Shown: positions 8,794-17,367, counted from the stretch's first letter. The stretch: 64,000 nucleotides of DNA from Streptomyces liangshanensis (GCF_011694815.1 NZ_CP050177.1:6393501-6457500), one strand, 5' to 3'. The notes: generated from the letters alone by a model not told the origin. Translations and numbers: made by a program.

Positions 8794-10119
8794 GTGAGCG
8801 AGTCGAGCTCGGGCACAACCGTTTCGGGCGAGGACGAGGTCGTCGACCTCTGCCGTGACCTCATCCGCATCGACACCAGCAACTACGGCGACCACTCGGG
8901 ACCGGGGGAGCGGGCCGCCGCGGAGTACGTCGCGGAGAAGCTCGCCGAGGTGGGCCTCGAACCGCGGATCTTCGAGTCGCACCCCGGCCGCGCCTCCACC
9001 GTCGCCCGGATCGAGGGCGAGGACCCCTCCAGGCCCGCGCTGCTCATCCACGGGCACACCGACGTGGTCCCCGCCAACGCCGACGACTGGACCCACCACC
9101 CGTTCTCCGGGGAGGTGGCGGACGGCTGCGTCTGGGGCCGGGGCGCCGTCGACATGAAGGACATGGACGCGATGACCCTCGCGGTCGTACGGGACCGGCT
9201 GCGCAGCGGCCGCAAGCCCCCGCGCGACATCGTGCTGGCCTTCCTCGCCGACGAGGAGGCGGGCGGCACGTACGGGGCCCGCTTCCTGGTGGACAAGCAC
9301 CCGGACCTCTTCGAGGGGGTCACCGAGGCCATCAGCGAGGTCGGCGGGTTCTCGTACACCGTCAACGAGAACCTGCGGCTCTACCTGGTCGAGACGGCGG
9401 AGAAGGGCATCAACTGGATGCGCCTGACCGTCGAGGGCACCGCCGGCCACGGCTCGATGATCAGCAAGGACAACGCTGTCACGGAGCTGTGCGAGGCCGT
9501 GGCGCGGCTCGGCCGGCACAAGTGGCCGGTACGGGTGACCAAGTCCGTACGGTCCTTCCTCGACGAGCTGTCGGACGCGTTCGGCTTCACGGTCGACCCC
9601 GACGACATGGAGGCCACGCTCGTCCGCCTCGGCGGCATCGCCAAGATGATCGGCGCCACCCTCAACAACTCCGCCGCCCCCACCATGCTCGGCGCCGGCT
9701 ACAAGGTGAACGTGATCCCCGGTGAGGCGGTCGCGCACGTCGACGGCCGGTTCCTGCCCGGGTACGAGGAGGAGTTCCTCTCCGAGGTCGACCGGCTCCT
9801 CGGCCCCCGCGTGAAGCGCGAGACCGTGAAGCGGGACAAGGCGCTCGAGACCAGCTTCGACGGCGCGCTGGTCGAGGCGATGCAGAACGCGCTCTCCGCC
9901 GAGGACCCGATCGCGCGGGCCGTCCCGTACATGCTCTCGGGCGGTACGGACGCCAAGTCCTTCGACGACCTCGGCATCCGCGGCTTCGGTTTCGCCCCGC
10001 TCAAGCTGCCGCCGGAGCTGGACTTCGCCGGGATGTTCCACGGCGTGGACGAGCGGGTGCCGGTCGACGGCCTCCAGTTCGGGGTCCGCGTGCTCGACCG
10101 GTTCATCGACCACAGCTGA
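8794..10119 (+). CDS. M20/M25/M40-family metallopeptidase
   Basis: 441 residues from GTG 8794, chosen because GGGAG lies eight bases upstream; ATG 8743 would add 17 residues. The family's zinc-site motifs are present: HGHTDVVPA with His88 and Asp90, VDMKDMDAM, DEEAGG with the catalytic Glu pair at 154-155, and a late GGTDAKSF/FHGVDE block that supplies a ligand His. M20 enzymes remove terminal residues or acyl groups from peptides and amino-acid derivatives with a two-metal centre. The N-terminus is Ser/Glu-rich and cytoplasmic, with no signal peptide. The gene stands alone between the tRNA and the chaplins. The exact substrate is unknown. Confidence 0.9.
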   Translation: MSESSSGTTVSGEDEVVDLCRDLIRIDTSNYGDHSGPGERAAAEYVAEKLAEVGLEPRIFESHPGRASTVARIEGEDPSRPALLIHGHTDVVPANADDWTHHPFSGEVADGCVWGRGAVDMKDMDAMTLAVVRDRLRSGRKPPRDIVLAFLADEEAGGTYGARFLVDKHPDLFEGVTEAISEVGGFSYTVNENLRLYLVETAEKGINWMRLTVEGTAGHGSMISKDNAVTELCEAVARLGRHKWPVRVTKSVRSFLDELSDAFGFTVDPDDMEATLVRLGGIAKMIGATLNNSAAPTMLGAGYKVNVIPGEAVAHVDGRFLPGYEEEFLSEVDRLLGPRVKRETVKRDKALETSFDGALVEAMQNALSAEDPIARAVPYMLSGGTDAKSFDDLGIRGFGFAPLKLPPELDFAGMFHGVDERVPVDGLQFGVRVLDRFIDHS

Positions 10120-10272
10120 GCCGCCGGCTGACGAAACGCCAGGATTCGCCAGTACGTACGTACTTGACTGAAAAGAGTGAATGCGACGATACGCTCGTAG
10201 CCTGAATGGCTCCTTCTCGTTACTGGTGTGCGGTCCGTGGTCGGGGCCGCACTTGCCAACAAGGAGGAATAC

Positions 10273-10506
10273 ATGATCAAGAAGATCGTCGCCGCTGCTG
10301 TCGCCACCGGTGGTCTCGTACTCGCGGGTGCGGGCATGGCCGTCGCCGACTCCGGTGCCCAGGGTGCCGCTGTGGGTTCGCCGGGCGTGCTCTCGGGCAA
10401 CGTCGTCCAGGTGCCCGTCCACATCCCGGTGAACGCGTGCGGCAACACGGTCTCCGTGATCGGGCTGCTGAACCCCGCCTTCGGCAACACCTGCATCAAC
10501 AAGTGA
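10273..10506 (+). CDS. chpH: short chaplin ChpH
   Basis: 77 residues from ATG 10273, with a near-perfect AAGGAGG six bases upstream that fits strong translation. A signal peptide (1-25, cleavage after AVA) leaves a mature chaplin domain of about 52 residues. Two cysteines, Cys56 in NACGNT and Cys74 in GNTCIN, would form the family's intradomain disulphide, and the strand-forming VVQVPVHIPVN block is intact. Chaplins are secreted, assemble into amyloid-like surface films and let aerial hyphae leave the aqueous medium. The sequence is close to S. coelicolor ChpH as I remember it. A strong hairpin separates it from the long chaplin downstream. Confidence 0.93.
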   Translation: MIKKIVAAAVATGGLVLAGAGMAVADSGAQGAAVGSPGVLSGNVVQVPVHIPVNACGNTVSVIGLLNPAFGNTCINK

Positions 10507-10551
10507 CGTGGAACGACTGACGTTCCTCGGCCCGTAAGGGTCCGAGCCCGG

Positions 10552-10588
10552 GCGGCCCCGGAGTGCGCGCCATGCACTCCGGGGCCGC
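10552..10588 (+). terminator. intrinsic terminator after chpH
   Basis: A 15-bp perfect GC-rich stem (GCGGCCCCGGAGTGC and its complement) encloses a seven-base loop. It lies 45 bases after the chpH stop and 67 bases before the long chaplin start, so it should separate abundant chpH mRNA from chpC mRNA, fully or in part. Confidence 0.8.
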
Positions 10589-10655
10589 TGGGCATCCCGC
10601 CCCGGCACCGAAGCCCTGGGGCAATCCGGTAGGCAGAAGGCAGGGAGCAGAAGCT

Positions 10656-11468
10656 ATGAGACAGGTCACGCGCAAAGGCCTGATCACCGTGGCGGCCGCG
10701 GGCGGCGTCATCGTCCTCGGCGGCGGCTACGCGCACGCCGACTCGGGAGCCCGGGGGGCCGCGACCGGTTCGCCGGGCGTCCTGTCCGGCAACAACGTCC
10801 AGGTCCCGGTGCACATCCCGGTCAACGCGTGCGGCAACACCGTGAACGTCATCGGTGTGCTCAACCCCGCGTTCGGCAACAAGTGCGCCAACGTGCCGGA
10901 CCACGGCGGCAAGGGCGGCAACGCCGGGCACGGTACGGGCGGCTCCCACGGCACCCCGCCGCGCGGCGGCTCGCACGACGACGGGTACGGCGGCGACGGC
11001 CCGGACAGCACCCCGCCGCGCAACGGCTCGCACGGCGGCGGCCAGGGCGGCGGCGGCTCGCAGGCGGGCGGCGGTACGGGCGGCTCGCCCGGCATCGGCT
11101 CCGGCAACTCTGTCGAGGTGCCGATCGACATCCCCGTGAACGTCTGCGGCCTCGGCGTCACCGCCGTCGGCCTCGGCAGCCCCACCTTCGGCAACGGCTG
11201 CGAGAACGACTCGGCGGTCCCCGTCACGCCCGGACCGGCCAAGCCGGTGCAGCCGACCGCGCCCACGAGGCCGGTCACCCCGGTCACGCGCACGATCCCG
11301 TCCGCCCCGAACGCCCCGGAGCCGCAGATCGCCGCGCCGCCGGTCCGCACCGACGAGCTGGCCCACACGGGTGCCGGCGCGCTGGGCACGGCGATCCCGG
11401 TGGGCGCGGGGCTGCTGCTCGCGGGCACGGTGCTGTACCGCCGCTCCCGCTCCCGCTCCGCCCTGTAG
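10656..11468 (+). CDS. chpC: long chaplin ChpC with sortase signal
   Basis: 270 residues from ATG 10656, GGGAG eight bases upstream. Order of parts: signal peptide (1-28), chaplin domain 1 (about 29-80, Cys59 and Cys77), a Gly/Ser/His-rich linker (80-145), chaplin domain 2 (about 146-185, Cys164 and Cys182), a Pro/Thr-rich spacer, an LAHTG sortase motif at 235-239, a membrane helix (243-261) and a basic tail RRSRSRS. LAXTG is the type cleaved by class E sortases in Streptomyces, so this protein is probably linked covalently to peptidoglycan and anchors short chaplins. Domain 1 is nearly identical to mature ChpH next door, while domain 2 is divergent. Confidence 0.92.
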   Translation: MRQVTRKGLITVAAAGGVIVLGGGYAHADSGARGAATGSPGVLSGNNVQVPVHIPVNACGNTVNVIGVLNPAFGNKCANVPDHGGKGGNAGHGTGGSHGTPPRGGSHDDGYGGDGPDSTPPRNGSHGGGQGGGGSQAGGGTGGSPGIGSGNSVEVPIDIPVNVCGLGVTAVGLGSPTFGNGCENDSAVPVTPGPAKPVQPTAPTRPVTPVTRTIPSAPNAPEPQIAAPPVRTDELAHTGAGALGTAIPVGAGLLLAGTVLYRRSRSRSAL

Positions 11469-11537
11469 TCACGCGGGCACGGAGGGGCGCGGACGCGCAC
11501 GAAGACGCGTACGCCGACGCGTACGGACACGACTGGG

Positions 11538-11563
11538 GCGGGCCTCGCAGCAGCGGGGCCCGC
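11538..11563. terminator. candidate terminator between chpC and the convergent small gene
   Basis: GCGGGCC (11538-11544) pairs with GGCCCGC (11557-11563) across a 12-base loop. It sits 70 bases after chpC and just beyond the stop of the opposite-strand gene at 11574. The stem is short, so this is a moderate call. Confidence 0.5.
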
Positions 11564-11573
11564 TCCGTCGTCG

Positions 11574-11762
11574 TCACCAGGTGGCGCGGACCTGTCGGAT
11601 GATGCGCCGGCGCAGCCGCACTCTGCGGCTGCCGTCCCGATGCAGGCTCAGACGGTCCAGTTCCCAGTGCCCGTACTCGGCGTGGTCGGTCAGCAGACGG
11701 GTCGCTTCCTTGCGGGAGACCCCGCGCGGCACGTACACGTCGACAAATTCGTATTCCGGCAT
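11574..11762 (-). CDS. small conserved protein, DUF5703-like
   Basis: 62 residues, ATG at 11762. The sequence MPEYEFVDVYVPRGVSRKEA, then a helix ending in DHAEYGHWEL and a strongly basic RRVRLRRRI tail, matches the short DUF5703 family found beside chaplin genes in Streptomyces. Function is unknown. The fold looks like one beta-alpha-beta unit with an Arg-rich strand that could bind nucleic acid, which is speculation. It is convergent with chpC and divergent from the next gene, with 47 bases between the two starts. Confidence 0.75.
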   Translation of the reverse strand: MPEYEFVDVYVPRGVSRKEATRLLTDHAEYGHWELDRLSLHRDGSRRVRLRRRIIRQVRATW

Positions 11763-11809
11763 CGCATCTATTGTGCGGCCAGAGCCCTCGTACGGATAGC
11801 GTCTGCTCT

Positions 11810-12457
11810 ATGTCTGATGCTGCGCAGCCCACCGCTGCCGAGGTACGTGCCGCCGCCGAGGCGGTCAAGGTAGCCCTGGACCGCCACCTCGCGGCGGTCG
11901 AACACCGCACGGGGGAGGACGACCCGGCCGTGTCCGAGGCCTTCAACGCCCTCGCCGTCGCCGCCGAGGTGTACGACGAGCGCCTCTACCACCGGTACGA
12001 CGAGGTCACTCCCTTCGAGATCCCAGATCCGGACGACTCCCTTCCGCCATACGCGGGACCCGAGGAGCCGAACGCCCTCAGCGTGCTGATCCGGCGCGAC
12101 TACGCGGTGGCGGAGCCGCAGCGGCTGCTCGTGCAGGCGCAGCGCATCGCGGACGTGGAGGGGGACGACGGGACTGGTGCCGTCGTGGGCAGCAGTGTGC
12201 ACGCGGCGCTGGGGGTGCTCTTCGGGGAGTACGAACCGGACGAGATCGCGTCCCGGCACAAGGAGTTCGGCCTTGAGGAGGGCGACTCCACGCTGTGGGT
12301 GGCGGCCGCGGAGGAGCTTCCCGAGCCGGGCGAATGGCTGAGCGCGCCCTTCGACCAGGCCGACCCGCAGCAGGTCGTCTGCCGCTTCGACGTCAGCGCG
12401 GTCTTCGACGACGACCTGGACGCGGACCTGGACGACCTGGAAGAACAGGACGCGTAG
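11810..12457 (+). CDS. conserved hypothetical actinobacterial protein
   Basis: 215 residues from ATG 11810. No family with known function is recognised. The N-terminal 60 residues are helical (EVRAAAEAVKVALDRHLAAVE), the centre is mixed alpha/beta (ALSVLIRRDYAV, AALGVLFGEYEPDEIASRH), and the C-terminus is very acidic, ending DDDLDADLDDLEEQDA. No signal peptide or membrane segment is visible. Codon use matches the neighbours, so it is a real gene. It is the last gene before a convergent, long minus-strand gene. Confidence 0.7.
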   Translation: MSDAAQPTAAEVRAAAEAVKVALDRHLAAVEHRTGEDDPAVSEAFNALAVAAEVYDERLYHRYDEVTPFEIPDPDDSLPPYAGPEEPNALSVLIRRDYAVAEPQRLLVQAQRIADVEGDDGTGAVVGSSVHAALGVLFGEYEPDEIASRHKEFGLEEGDSTLWVAAAEELPEPGEWLSAPFDQADPQQVVCRFDVSAVFDDDLDADLDDLEEQDA

Positions 12458-12464
12458 CCCGCAG

Positions 12465-12480
12465 GAGTGAGGCCTCACTC
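12465..12480. repeat. 16-bp perfect palindrome after the hypothetical gene
   Basis: GAGTGAGGCCTCACTC is a perfect palindrome eight bases after the stop at 12457. It is too tight to form a good hairpin loop without losing central pairs. It could be part of a terminator or a protein site. Confidence 0.5.
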
Positions 12481-12487
12481 GCCGGCC

Positions 12488-12542
12488 GGGCAGATCCAGC
12501 CCGTCCGGCGCTTGAGGACAAAGCTCCGGCCGCCAGGCCGGG
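12488..12542. repeat. Streptomyces-type dispersed intergenic repeat
   Basis: The stretch contains CCGTCCGGCGCTTGAGGAC followed by CTCCGGCCGCCAGGCCGG. I recognise this core as one that recurs in many Streptomyces intergenic regions, typically between convergent genes, as here. The parts can fold into GC-rich hairpins, so it may also stop transcription from both sides. Only one copy was noticed in this window. Confidence 0.5.
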
Positions 12543-12559
12543 CGCGCCGCGACCGAAGG

Positions 12560-14917
12560 CTACGCGCCCGCCTCCGCCAGCAACCCCTCCACCAACCCCC
12601 GCAACCGCGTGACCCGCTCCCGCGGCACCCCCTCCGCCACCGCCCGCGGCAGCGCCTCGTCCACCCCGTGGACCACCGAGAGGTGCCGGGCGCCCCGGCC
12701 GAACGCCGTGTACACCCACGGCCGGCTCAGCCCCTGCGCCGCGTCCCCCGGCAGCACCACCACGGCCGCCTCCCACCGCATCCCGGCCGCCTGGTGCGCC
12801 GTGAGCGCCCACCCGTGCCGTACGGCCGACTCGACCCGGTCCTTCGGCACCACCACCGCCGCGCCCCCGCACTCCAGGTGCAGCCCGTCCGCGTCGGCCG
12901 AGAGCACCGAGCCCTGGAGGGTCCTGCCGGGCGCGGGAACGTAGGCGATACGGTCCCCCGGGTCGAAGCCCGCGAACCGCCCGGGACCGGGGTTCAGCCG
13001 CTCCTTGAGCGCCGCGTTGAGCGCGCGGGTCCCGGCCGACCCGCCGTGGCCCACGGTGATCACCTGCGTCTGCCCGGCCGCCAGGCCGAACGCGCGCGGC
13101 ACCGAGTCCGCGACCAGCTGCACCGTACGGTGCACCGCCTCGCCCGCGTCCCGCACCGGCACGATCACGACCTCCTTGCCGGGGGCCGCGACCTGGTTCA
13201 GCTCACCGATGCCGATGCCGGAGACCAGCTCGCCGACCGGCCCGGGGTCGGGCGTACGGGACGCGATCTGCGGGCACACCCGCGCGGCGAGCAGGTCGCC
13301 GAACACCCGGCCCGCGCCCGCCGACCAGAGCACCCCGGGGTCCCCGCTGAGGACCAGCCGGCTGCCGTCGGGCAGCGACTCCACGAGCATCGTGGCCGTC
13401 TCCACGTCCAGCTGCGGCGCGTCCAGGACGACGAGGAGGTCGAGGGCGAACATGCCGTCCGCGTCCCGCCCCGGTCCCTCCGCGCCCGCGAGCAGCCCCG
13501 CGACGGTGACCACGTCCCGGCCCGCCCCGCCGCCGGAGCCGGTTTCACCCGCGCCCGCACCGTTCTCCGCGCCGCCGCCCAGCCGGTCCCGGCCGTTCTC
13601 GCTGTGGGCCGCGACCACCGCGCGCAGCCCGAGCGCCCGGGCGGCCTCCGCCAGGGCGGCGGGCTCGGCCCGCGCGGCCTCCCCGCCCGTGTGCAGCACC
13701 AGCCCGTGCCCCGCGACCGCCCGGACCAGCTCGGCCGCCGACGGGGAACCGGCCGCCGCGGCCGCCTCCTCCCAGGACGCGTCCGGCCCGGTCTTCACGA
13801 GCCGCGCGAGCCCGTCGGCGAGGCTCTCCTCCGCGAGCGCGTACCGGTCGAGCCCGAGGAGCACCGGCCGCTCCGCCGCGTCGTCGGCCGTGCTGTCCTC
13901 CCGCGCGCCCCCACCGGCCTCCTCGCCCCCGGCGTCCTCTTCCGCTTCGTTCTCGTCGTCGTCGTCGTTCTCGTTCTCGTTCTCGTCGTCGTCCGGACCC
14001 TCCTGGAACACCAGGACCGCGCCCTCGGCGACGGCATGCCGCACGGCCTCGTCGGGATCCGGAACGCCGTGCCCGGCCAAGGCCGTCCGCACCGCCGACG
14101 CCTCCAGCGCGGTGTGCCCCTGGAGCGCGCCGCGCTCCAGCAGCCACCCGACCAGCGCGGCGGCCCGCCGCTCGTCACCGGGGCCGCAGGCCGCGCCGAG
14201 CAGCGCCCGCGCGAACCCGTCCGCCTGCTCGGGCCGCACCCCCGGCACGGCGAGCAACTGCCACGGGTCCTCACGCAGGAGACCGGCGGCCTGCTCCCCG
14301 AGCACGGCCGACACCTGCCCCGCGAACGCCTCGGGCGCGCCGCCCTCGGCCAGCACGGCCCGTACGCCGTCCACCACGGCCCGCGGCGCCGGTACGGGCC
14401 CGGGGGCCGGGGCCACCGCGACGGGGGCGGCAGGGGTGGCAGGAGCGCCACCAGAGGCCACACGGGCCGGGGCGGGCGCGGGGGCGGCCACGGCACGCAG
14501 GAGGGCCGGATCGGGCTTGTCGCCGCTCTCCACGGCCCGTACGGCCGCGAGGAGGTCGGCGGCCTGCCCGCTCAGCTTCGTCCCGGCGGGGATGGGCCCG
14601 TCCTTCTCGGCCTTGCGCTGCTCGATCCGCTCCCGCAACTCCCGCTGCGCGGCGAGCTCGGCGGCCGCCTCGGACAGAACGGCGCCCTCGGCGGCAGCGG
14701 CGTCCCCGCCGCCGTCCGCCCCGGCCTCGTCCGCCGCGCCCCCGTCCGTCACACCCGCCGCGACACCGACAGCACCCGCACCCATGTCAGCACCCGCATC
14801 CGCACCCTCCTCCGCACCGGCGCCGACACCCCCCGCATCCGCCCCCGGCGTGCCCTCCTCCGCGGTGGCGGTGGCGGTGGTGTCACGGTCACGGTCCGTA
14901 CTCCGGTCCGTACTCAC
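12560..14917 (-). CDS. RecD2-like helicase-fold protein with degenerate ATPase motifs
   Basis: 785 residues from GTG 14917, whose first bases overlap the stop of the upstream aldo/keto reductase (GTGA). The first 150 residues are low-complexity Ala/Gly/Asp/Thr. A helix-hairpin-helix part follows (DPWQLLAVPGVRPEQADGF), as in RecD2, then an acidic insert, a RecA-like core and a C-terminal UvrD-C-like block ending ALTAHQAAGMRWEAAVVVLPG. The Walker A place reads HTGGEAARAEP instead of GGPGTGKT. The Walker B place reads VVLDAPQ instead of VDE. The motif III place reads GDPGVL instead of GDPDQL. ATP hydrolysis is therefore unlikely. The family fold is clear, but the role is unknown and may be structural or DNA-binding. 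Confidence 0.75.
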   Translation of the reverse strand: MSTDRSTDRDRDTTATATAEEGTPGADAGGVGAGAEEGADAGADMGAGAVGVAAGVTDGGAADEAGADGGGDAAAAEGAVLSEAAAELAAQRELRERIEQRKAEKDGPIPAGTKLSGQAADLLAAVRAVESGDKPDPALLRAVAAPAPAPARVASGGAPATPAAPVAVAPAPGPVPAPRAVVDGVRAVLAEGGAPEAFAGQVSAVLGEQAAGLLREDPWQLLAVPGVRPEQADGFARALLGAACGPGDERRAAALVGWLLERGALQGHTALEASAVRTALAGHGVPDPDEAVRHAVAEGAVLVFQEGPDDDENENENDDDDENEAEEDAGGEEAGGGAREDSTADDAAERPVLLGLDRYALAEESLADGLARLVKTGPDASWEEAAAAAGSPSAAELVRAVAGHGLVLHTGGEAARAEPAALAEAARALGLRAVVAAHSENGRDRLGGGAENGAGAGETGSGGGAGRDVVTVAGLLAGAEGPGRDADGMFALDLLVVLDAPQLDVETATMLVESLPDGSRLVLSGDPGVLWSAGAGRVFGDLLAARVCPQIASRTPDPGPVGELVSGIGIGELNQVAAPGKEVVIVPVRDAGEAVHRTVQLVADSVPRAFGLAAGQTQVITVGHGGSAGTRALNAALKERLNPGPGRFAGFDPGDRIAYVPAPGRTLQGSVLSADADGLHLECGGAAVVVPKDRVESAVRHGWALTAHQAAGMRWEAAVVVLPGDAAQGLSRPWVYTAFGRGARHLSVVHGVDEALPRAVAEGVPRERVTRLRGLVEGLLAEAGA
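13946..13992 (-). repeat. in-frame microsatellite coding an acidic tract
   Basis: The plus strand has runs of TCG and TTCTCG units. On the coding strand these give DDDENENENDDDDENE within the RecD2-like protein, near residues 308-324. Unit length three keeps the frame, so copy number could vary between strains without breaking the gene. Confidence 0.75.
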
Positions 14918-15894
14918 AGCGTGCTCCAGTCCTGGTCGGGATAGCGGTGCACGGGCGCCGACACGTCGTCGAGCGCCTGGCAGATCTCGTCAGGAAGACT
15001 AAGGCTCTCCACTGACAAAGCGGCCGTGAGCTGCTGCGCGTTGCGCGCGCCCACGATCGGGGCCACCACCCCCGGGCGGTCCCTGACCCACGCCAGCGCC
15101 ACTTCCAGCGGCGTCGCGGCCAGCCCCTCCGCCGCCGTCGCGACCGCGTCGACGATCCGGCTCGCGGCCTCGTCGAGGTACGGCTCCACGAACGGTGCCA
15201 TGTCCGACGCCGCCCGCGAACCGGCCGGGGTGCCGTGCCGGTACTTGCCGGTGAGCACCCCGCGCCCCAGGGGCGACGACGGCAGCAGCCCGATGCCCAG
15301 GTCGATCGCGGCGGGCAACACCTCGCGCTCCACGCCGCGTTGCAGCAGGGAGTACTCCATCTGCGTCCCCGCCAGCCGCGTACGTATACCGGGCGACGCG
15401 AGCTGCCACGTGGCGGCCTTGGCGAGCTGCCAGCCGCAGAAGTTCGACACCCCCGCGTACCGCACCCGCCCGCTGCTGACGGCGATGTCCAGCGCGTGCA
15501 GCGTCTCCTCCAGCGGCGTCTCCGCGTCGAACGCGTGGATCTGCCACAGGTCCACGTAGTCCGTCCCGAGCCGCGCCAGCGACGCGTCCAGCGCCGCCAG
15601 CAGGTGCCCCCGCGACCCGTCGAAGCGCCGGTCCGGGTCCGGCACGCTCCCGGCCTTCGTCGAGATGATCAGGTCGCGGCGCGGGACGAGCCGCTCGATC
15701 AACTGCCCCAGCAGATACTCGGCCTCCCCGCCCCCGTACACGTCCGCGGTGTCGACCAGCGTCCCGCCCGCCTCCCAGAACGCCTTCAACTGGTCGGCCG
15801 CGTCGTGCTCGTCGGTGTCCCTGCCCCAGGTCAGGGTGCCGAGCCCGATCCGGGACACACGCAGGCCGGTACGGCCGAGATGCCTCTGCTCCAT
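14914..15894 (-). CDS. aldo/keto reductase
   Basis: 326 residues from ATG 15894; an upstream ATG at 15969 would add 25 residues with no family match. The start MEQRHLGRTGLRVSRIGLGT is typical of the family. The catalytic tetrad is present: Asp48 and Tyr53 in DTADVYGGGE, Lys80 in STKAG and His120 in WQIHAFD. The NADPH-binding end carries IVGARNAQQL. AKRs reduce aldehydes and ketones with NADPH in the cytoplasm; the true substrate is unknown. The stop overlaps the GTG of the RecD2-like gene, suggesting a two-gene transcript, though no functional link is obvious. Confidence 0.9.
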   Translation of the reverse strand: MEQRHLGRTGLRVSRIGLGTLTWGRDTDEHDAADQLKAFWEAGGTLVDTADVYGGGEAEYLLGQLIERLVPRRDLIISTKAGSVPDPDRRFDGSRGHLLAALDASLARLGTDYVDLWQIHAFDAETPLEETLHALDIAVSSGRVRYAGVSNFCGWQLAKAATWQLASPGIRTRLAGTQMEYSLLQRGVEREVLPAAIDLGIGLLPSSPLGRGVLTGKYRHGTPAGSRAASDMAPFVEPYLDEAASRIVDAVATAAEGLAATPLEVALAWVRDRPGVVAPIVGARNAQQLTAALSVESLSLPDEICQALDDVSAPVHRYPDQDWSTL

Positions 15895-16054
15895 GGGCGC
15901 TGAGATTACTGGCCGGGGCCGTGCGCGGAGAGAGCCTGTGGACAACCTGCCCGGAGAGGCTGTGGACAACCCACCCCTGACGCGGCCCCGTACCGCGCGC
16001 TAGAGTCCGGCGGACAGAGACGTTACTGACGGGTAGACGAGCAAGGGAGTGGTT

Positions 16055-17107
16055 ATGCGGCTCGGCATCAACCTCGGTTACTGGGGCGCGGGGATGGACG
16101 GCGACAACCTCGCGGTGGCGCAGGAGGCCGACCGGCTCGGGTACGACGTCTGCTGGGCCGCCGAGGCCTACGGCTCCGACGCCCCGACCGTGCTGGCCTG
16201 GGTCGCCGCCCACACGGAGAGCATCGACGTCGGCTCCGCGATCCTCCAGATCCCGGCCCGCCAGCCCGCCATGACCGCCATGACCGCGGCCACCCTCGAC
16301 TCGCTCTCCGGCGGCCGCTTCCGCCTGGGCCTCGGCGTCTCGGGACCGCAGGTGTCCGAGGGCTGGTACGGCGTGAAGTTCGACAAGCCCCTCGCCCGCA
16401 CCCGCGAGTACGTCGAGATCGTCCGCAGGGCGATGTCCCGCGAGCGGCTGTCGTACGAGGGCGAGCACTGGACGCTGCCGCTGCCCGGCGGCCCCGGCAA
16501 GCCGATCAAGCTCACCGTCCACCCGGAGCGCGAGCACATCCCGCTCTACATCGCCGCGATCGGCCCGAAGAACCTGGAGCAGACCGGCGAGATCGCCGAC
16601 GGCGCCCTGCTGATCTTCCCCTCCGCCGAGCACCTGGAGGACACCGCGATCCGCCACCTCCGCGCGGGCCGCGAGAAGGCCGGCCTGACGATGGACGGCT
16701 TCGACGTCTGCCCGACCGTGCCGATCGCCGTCGGCGACGACGTCACGGGGCTCGCCGACACCTTCCGCCCCTACACCGCCCTGTACGTCGGCGGCATGGG
16801 CAGCCGCAAGCAGAACTTCTACAACCAGCTCGCCCAGCGCATGGGGTACGAGAAGGAGGCGGCCGAGATCCAGGACAAGTACCTCTCCGGGGACAAGGCG
16901 GGCGCCGCCGCCGCCGTACCGCACCAGCTGATCGACTCCACGACCCTGCTCGGTTCCGTGGAGCGGATCGCCGACCGGATGAGCGCGTACGCCGCGGCGG
17001 GGGTCACCACGCTCACCCTCGCGCCGGCCGGCCTGACGCTCGACGAGCGGCTCGCGGCCCTGCGGGTCGGCACCGACGCCCTGGAGCGGGCGGGCCTCGT
17101 CTCCTAG
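16055..17107 (+). CDS. LLM-class F420-dependent oxidoreductase
   Basis: 350 residues from ATG 16055, with AAGGGAG five bases upstream; GTG 16049 is a weaker option. MRLGINLGYWG, then CWAAEAYGSDAPTVLAWVAA and LSGGRFRLGLGVSGPQVSEGWYG are hallmark blocks of the luciferase-like monooxygenase TIM barrel that binds coenzyme F420 in actinobacteria. The closing LGSVERIADRMSAYAAAGVTT block also fits. The reaction is hydride transfer between F420 and an unknown small molecule in the cytoplasm. It is divergent from the aldo/keto reductase, with 160 bases between the two starts. Confidence 0.88.
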   Translation: MRLGINLGYWGAGMDGDNLAVAQEADRLGYDVCWAAEAYGSDAPTVLAWVAAHTESIDVGSAILQIPARQPAMTAMTAATLDSLSGGRFRLGLGVSGPQVSEGWYGVKFDKPLARTREYVEIVRRAMSRERLSYEGEHWTLPLPGGPGKPIKLTVHPEREHIPLYIAAIGPKNLEQTGEIADGALLIFPSAEHLEDTAIRHLRAGREKAGLTMDGFDVCPTVPIAVGDDVTGLADTFRPYTALYVGGMGSRKQNFYNQLAQRMGYEKEAAEIQDKYLSGDKAGAAAAVPHQLIDSTTLLGSVERIADRMSAYAAAGVTTLTLAPAGLTLDERLAALRVGTDALERAGLVS

Positions 17108-17115
17108 GACGAGGG

Positions 17116-17165
17116 CCTCTCGCGGCAATCCGGCCCGCCGCCCCGTAACCCGAACGGGCGAGAGG
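17116..17165 (+). terminator. candidate terminator after the F420 oxidoreductase
   Basis: CCTCTCGC (17116-17123) pairs with GCGAGAGG (17158-17165), eight bases after the stop. The enclosed 34 bases are GC-rich and can pair further. The stem is moderate. Confidence 0.5.
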
Positions 17166-17367
17166 AAGTCTGCGGCCGTGGTGGGGGCTCGGGGGTCTTC
17201 CCCGCCACGGCCGTCACGTACAACAACGCGCGGAGGGGCCCTCGGTTACGCCACCGGGGGCTCCTTCGCGTTCGTACGTCCGGCCGAGTCGGCCTCCGCT
17301 GCTGTTGCCTGTTCCCCCGTGCCGCCTTTGACTCGTTCTCGCGGACGCCTGTATGGAGGTGGCAGTG

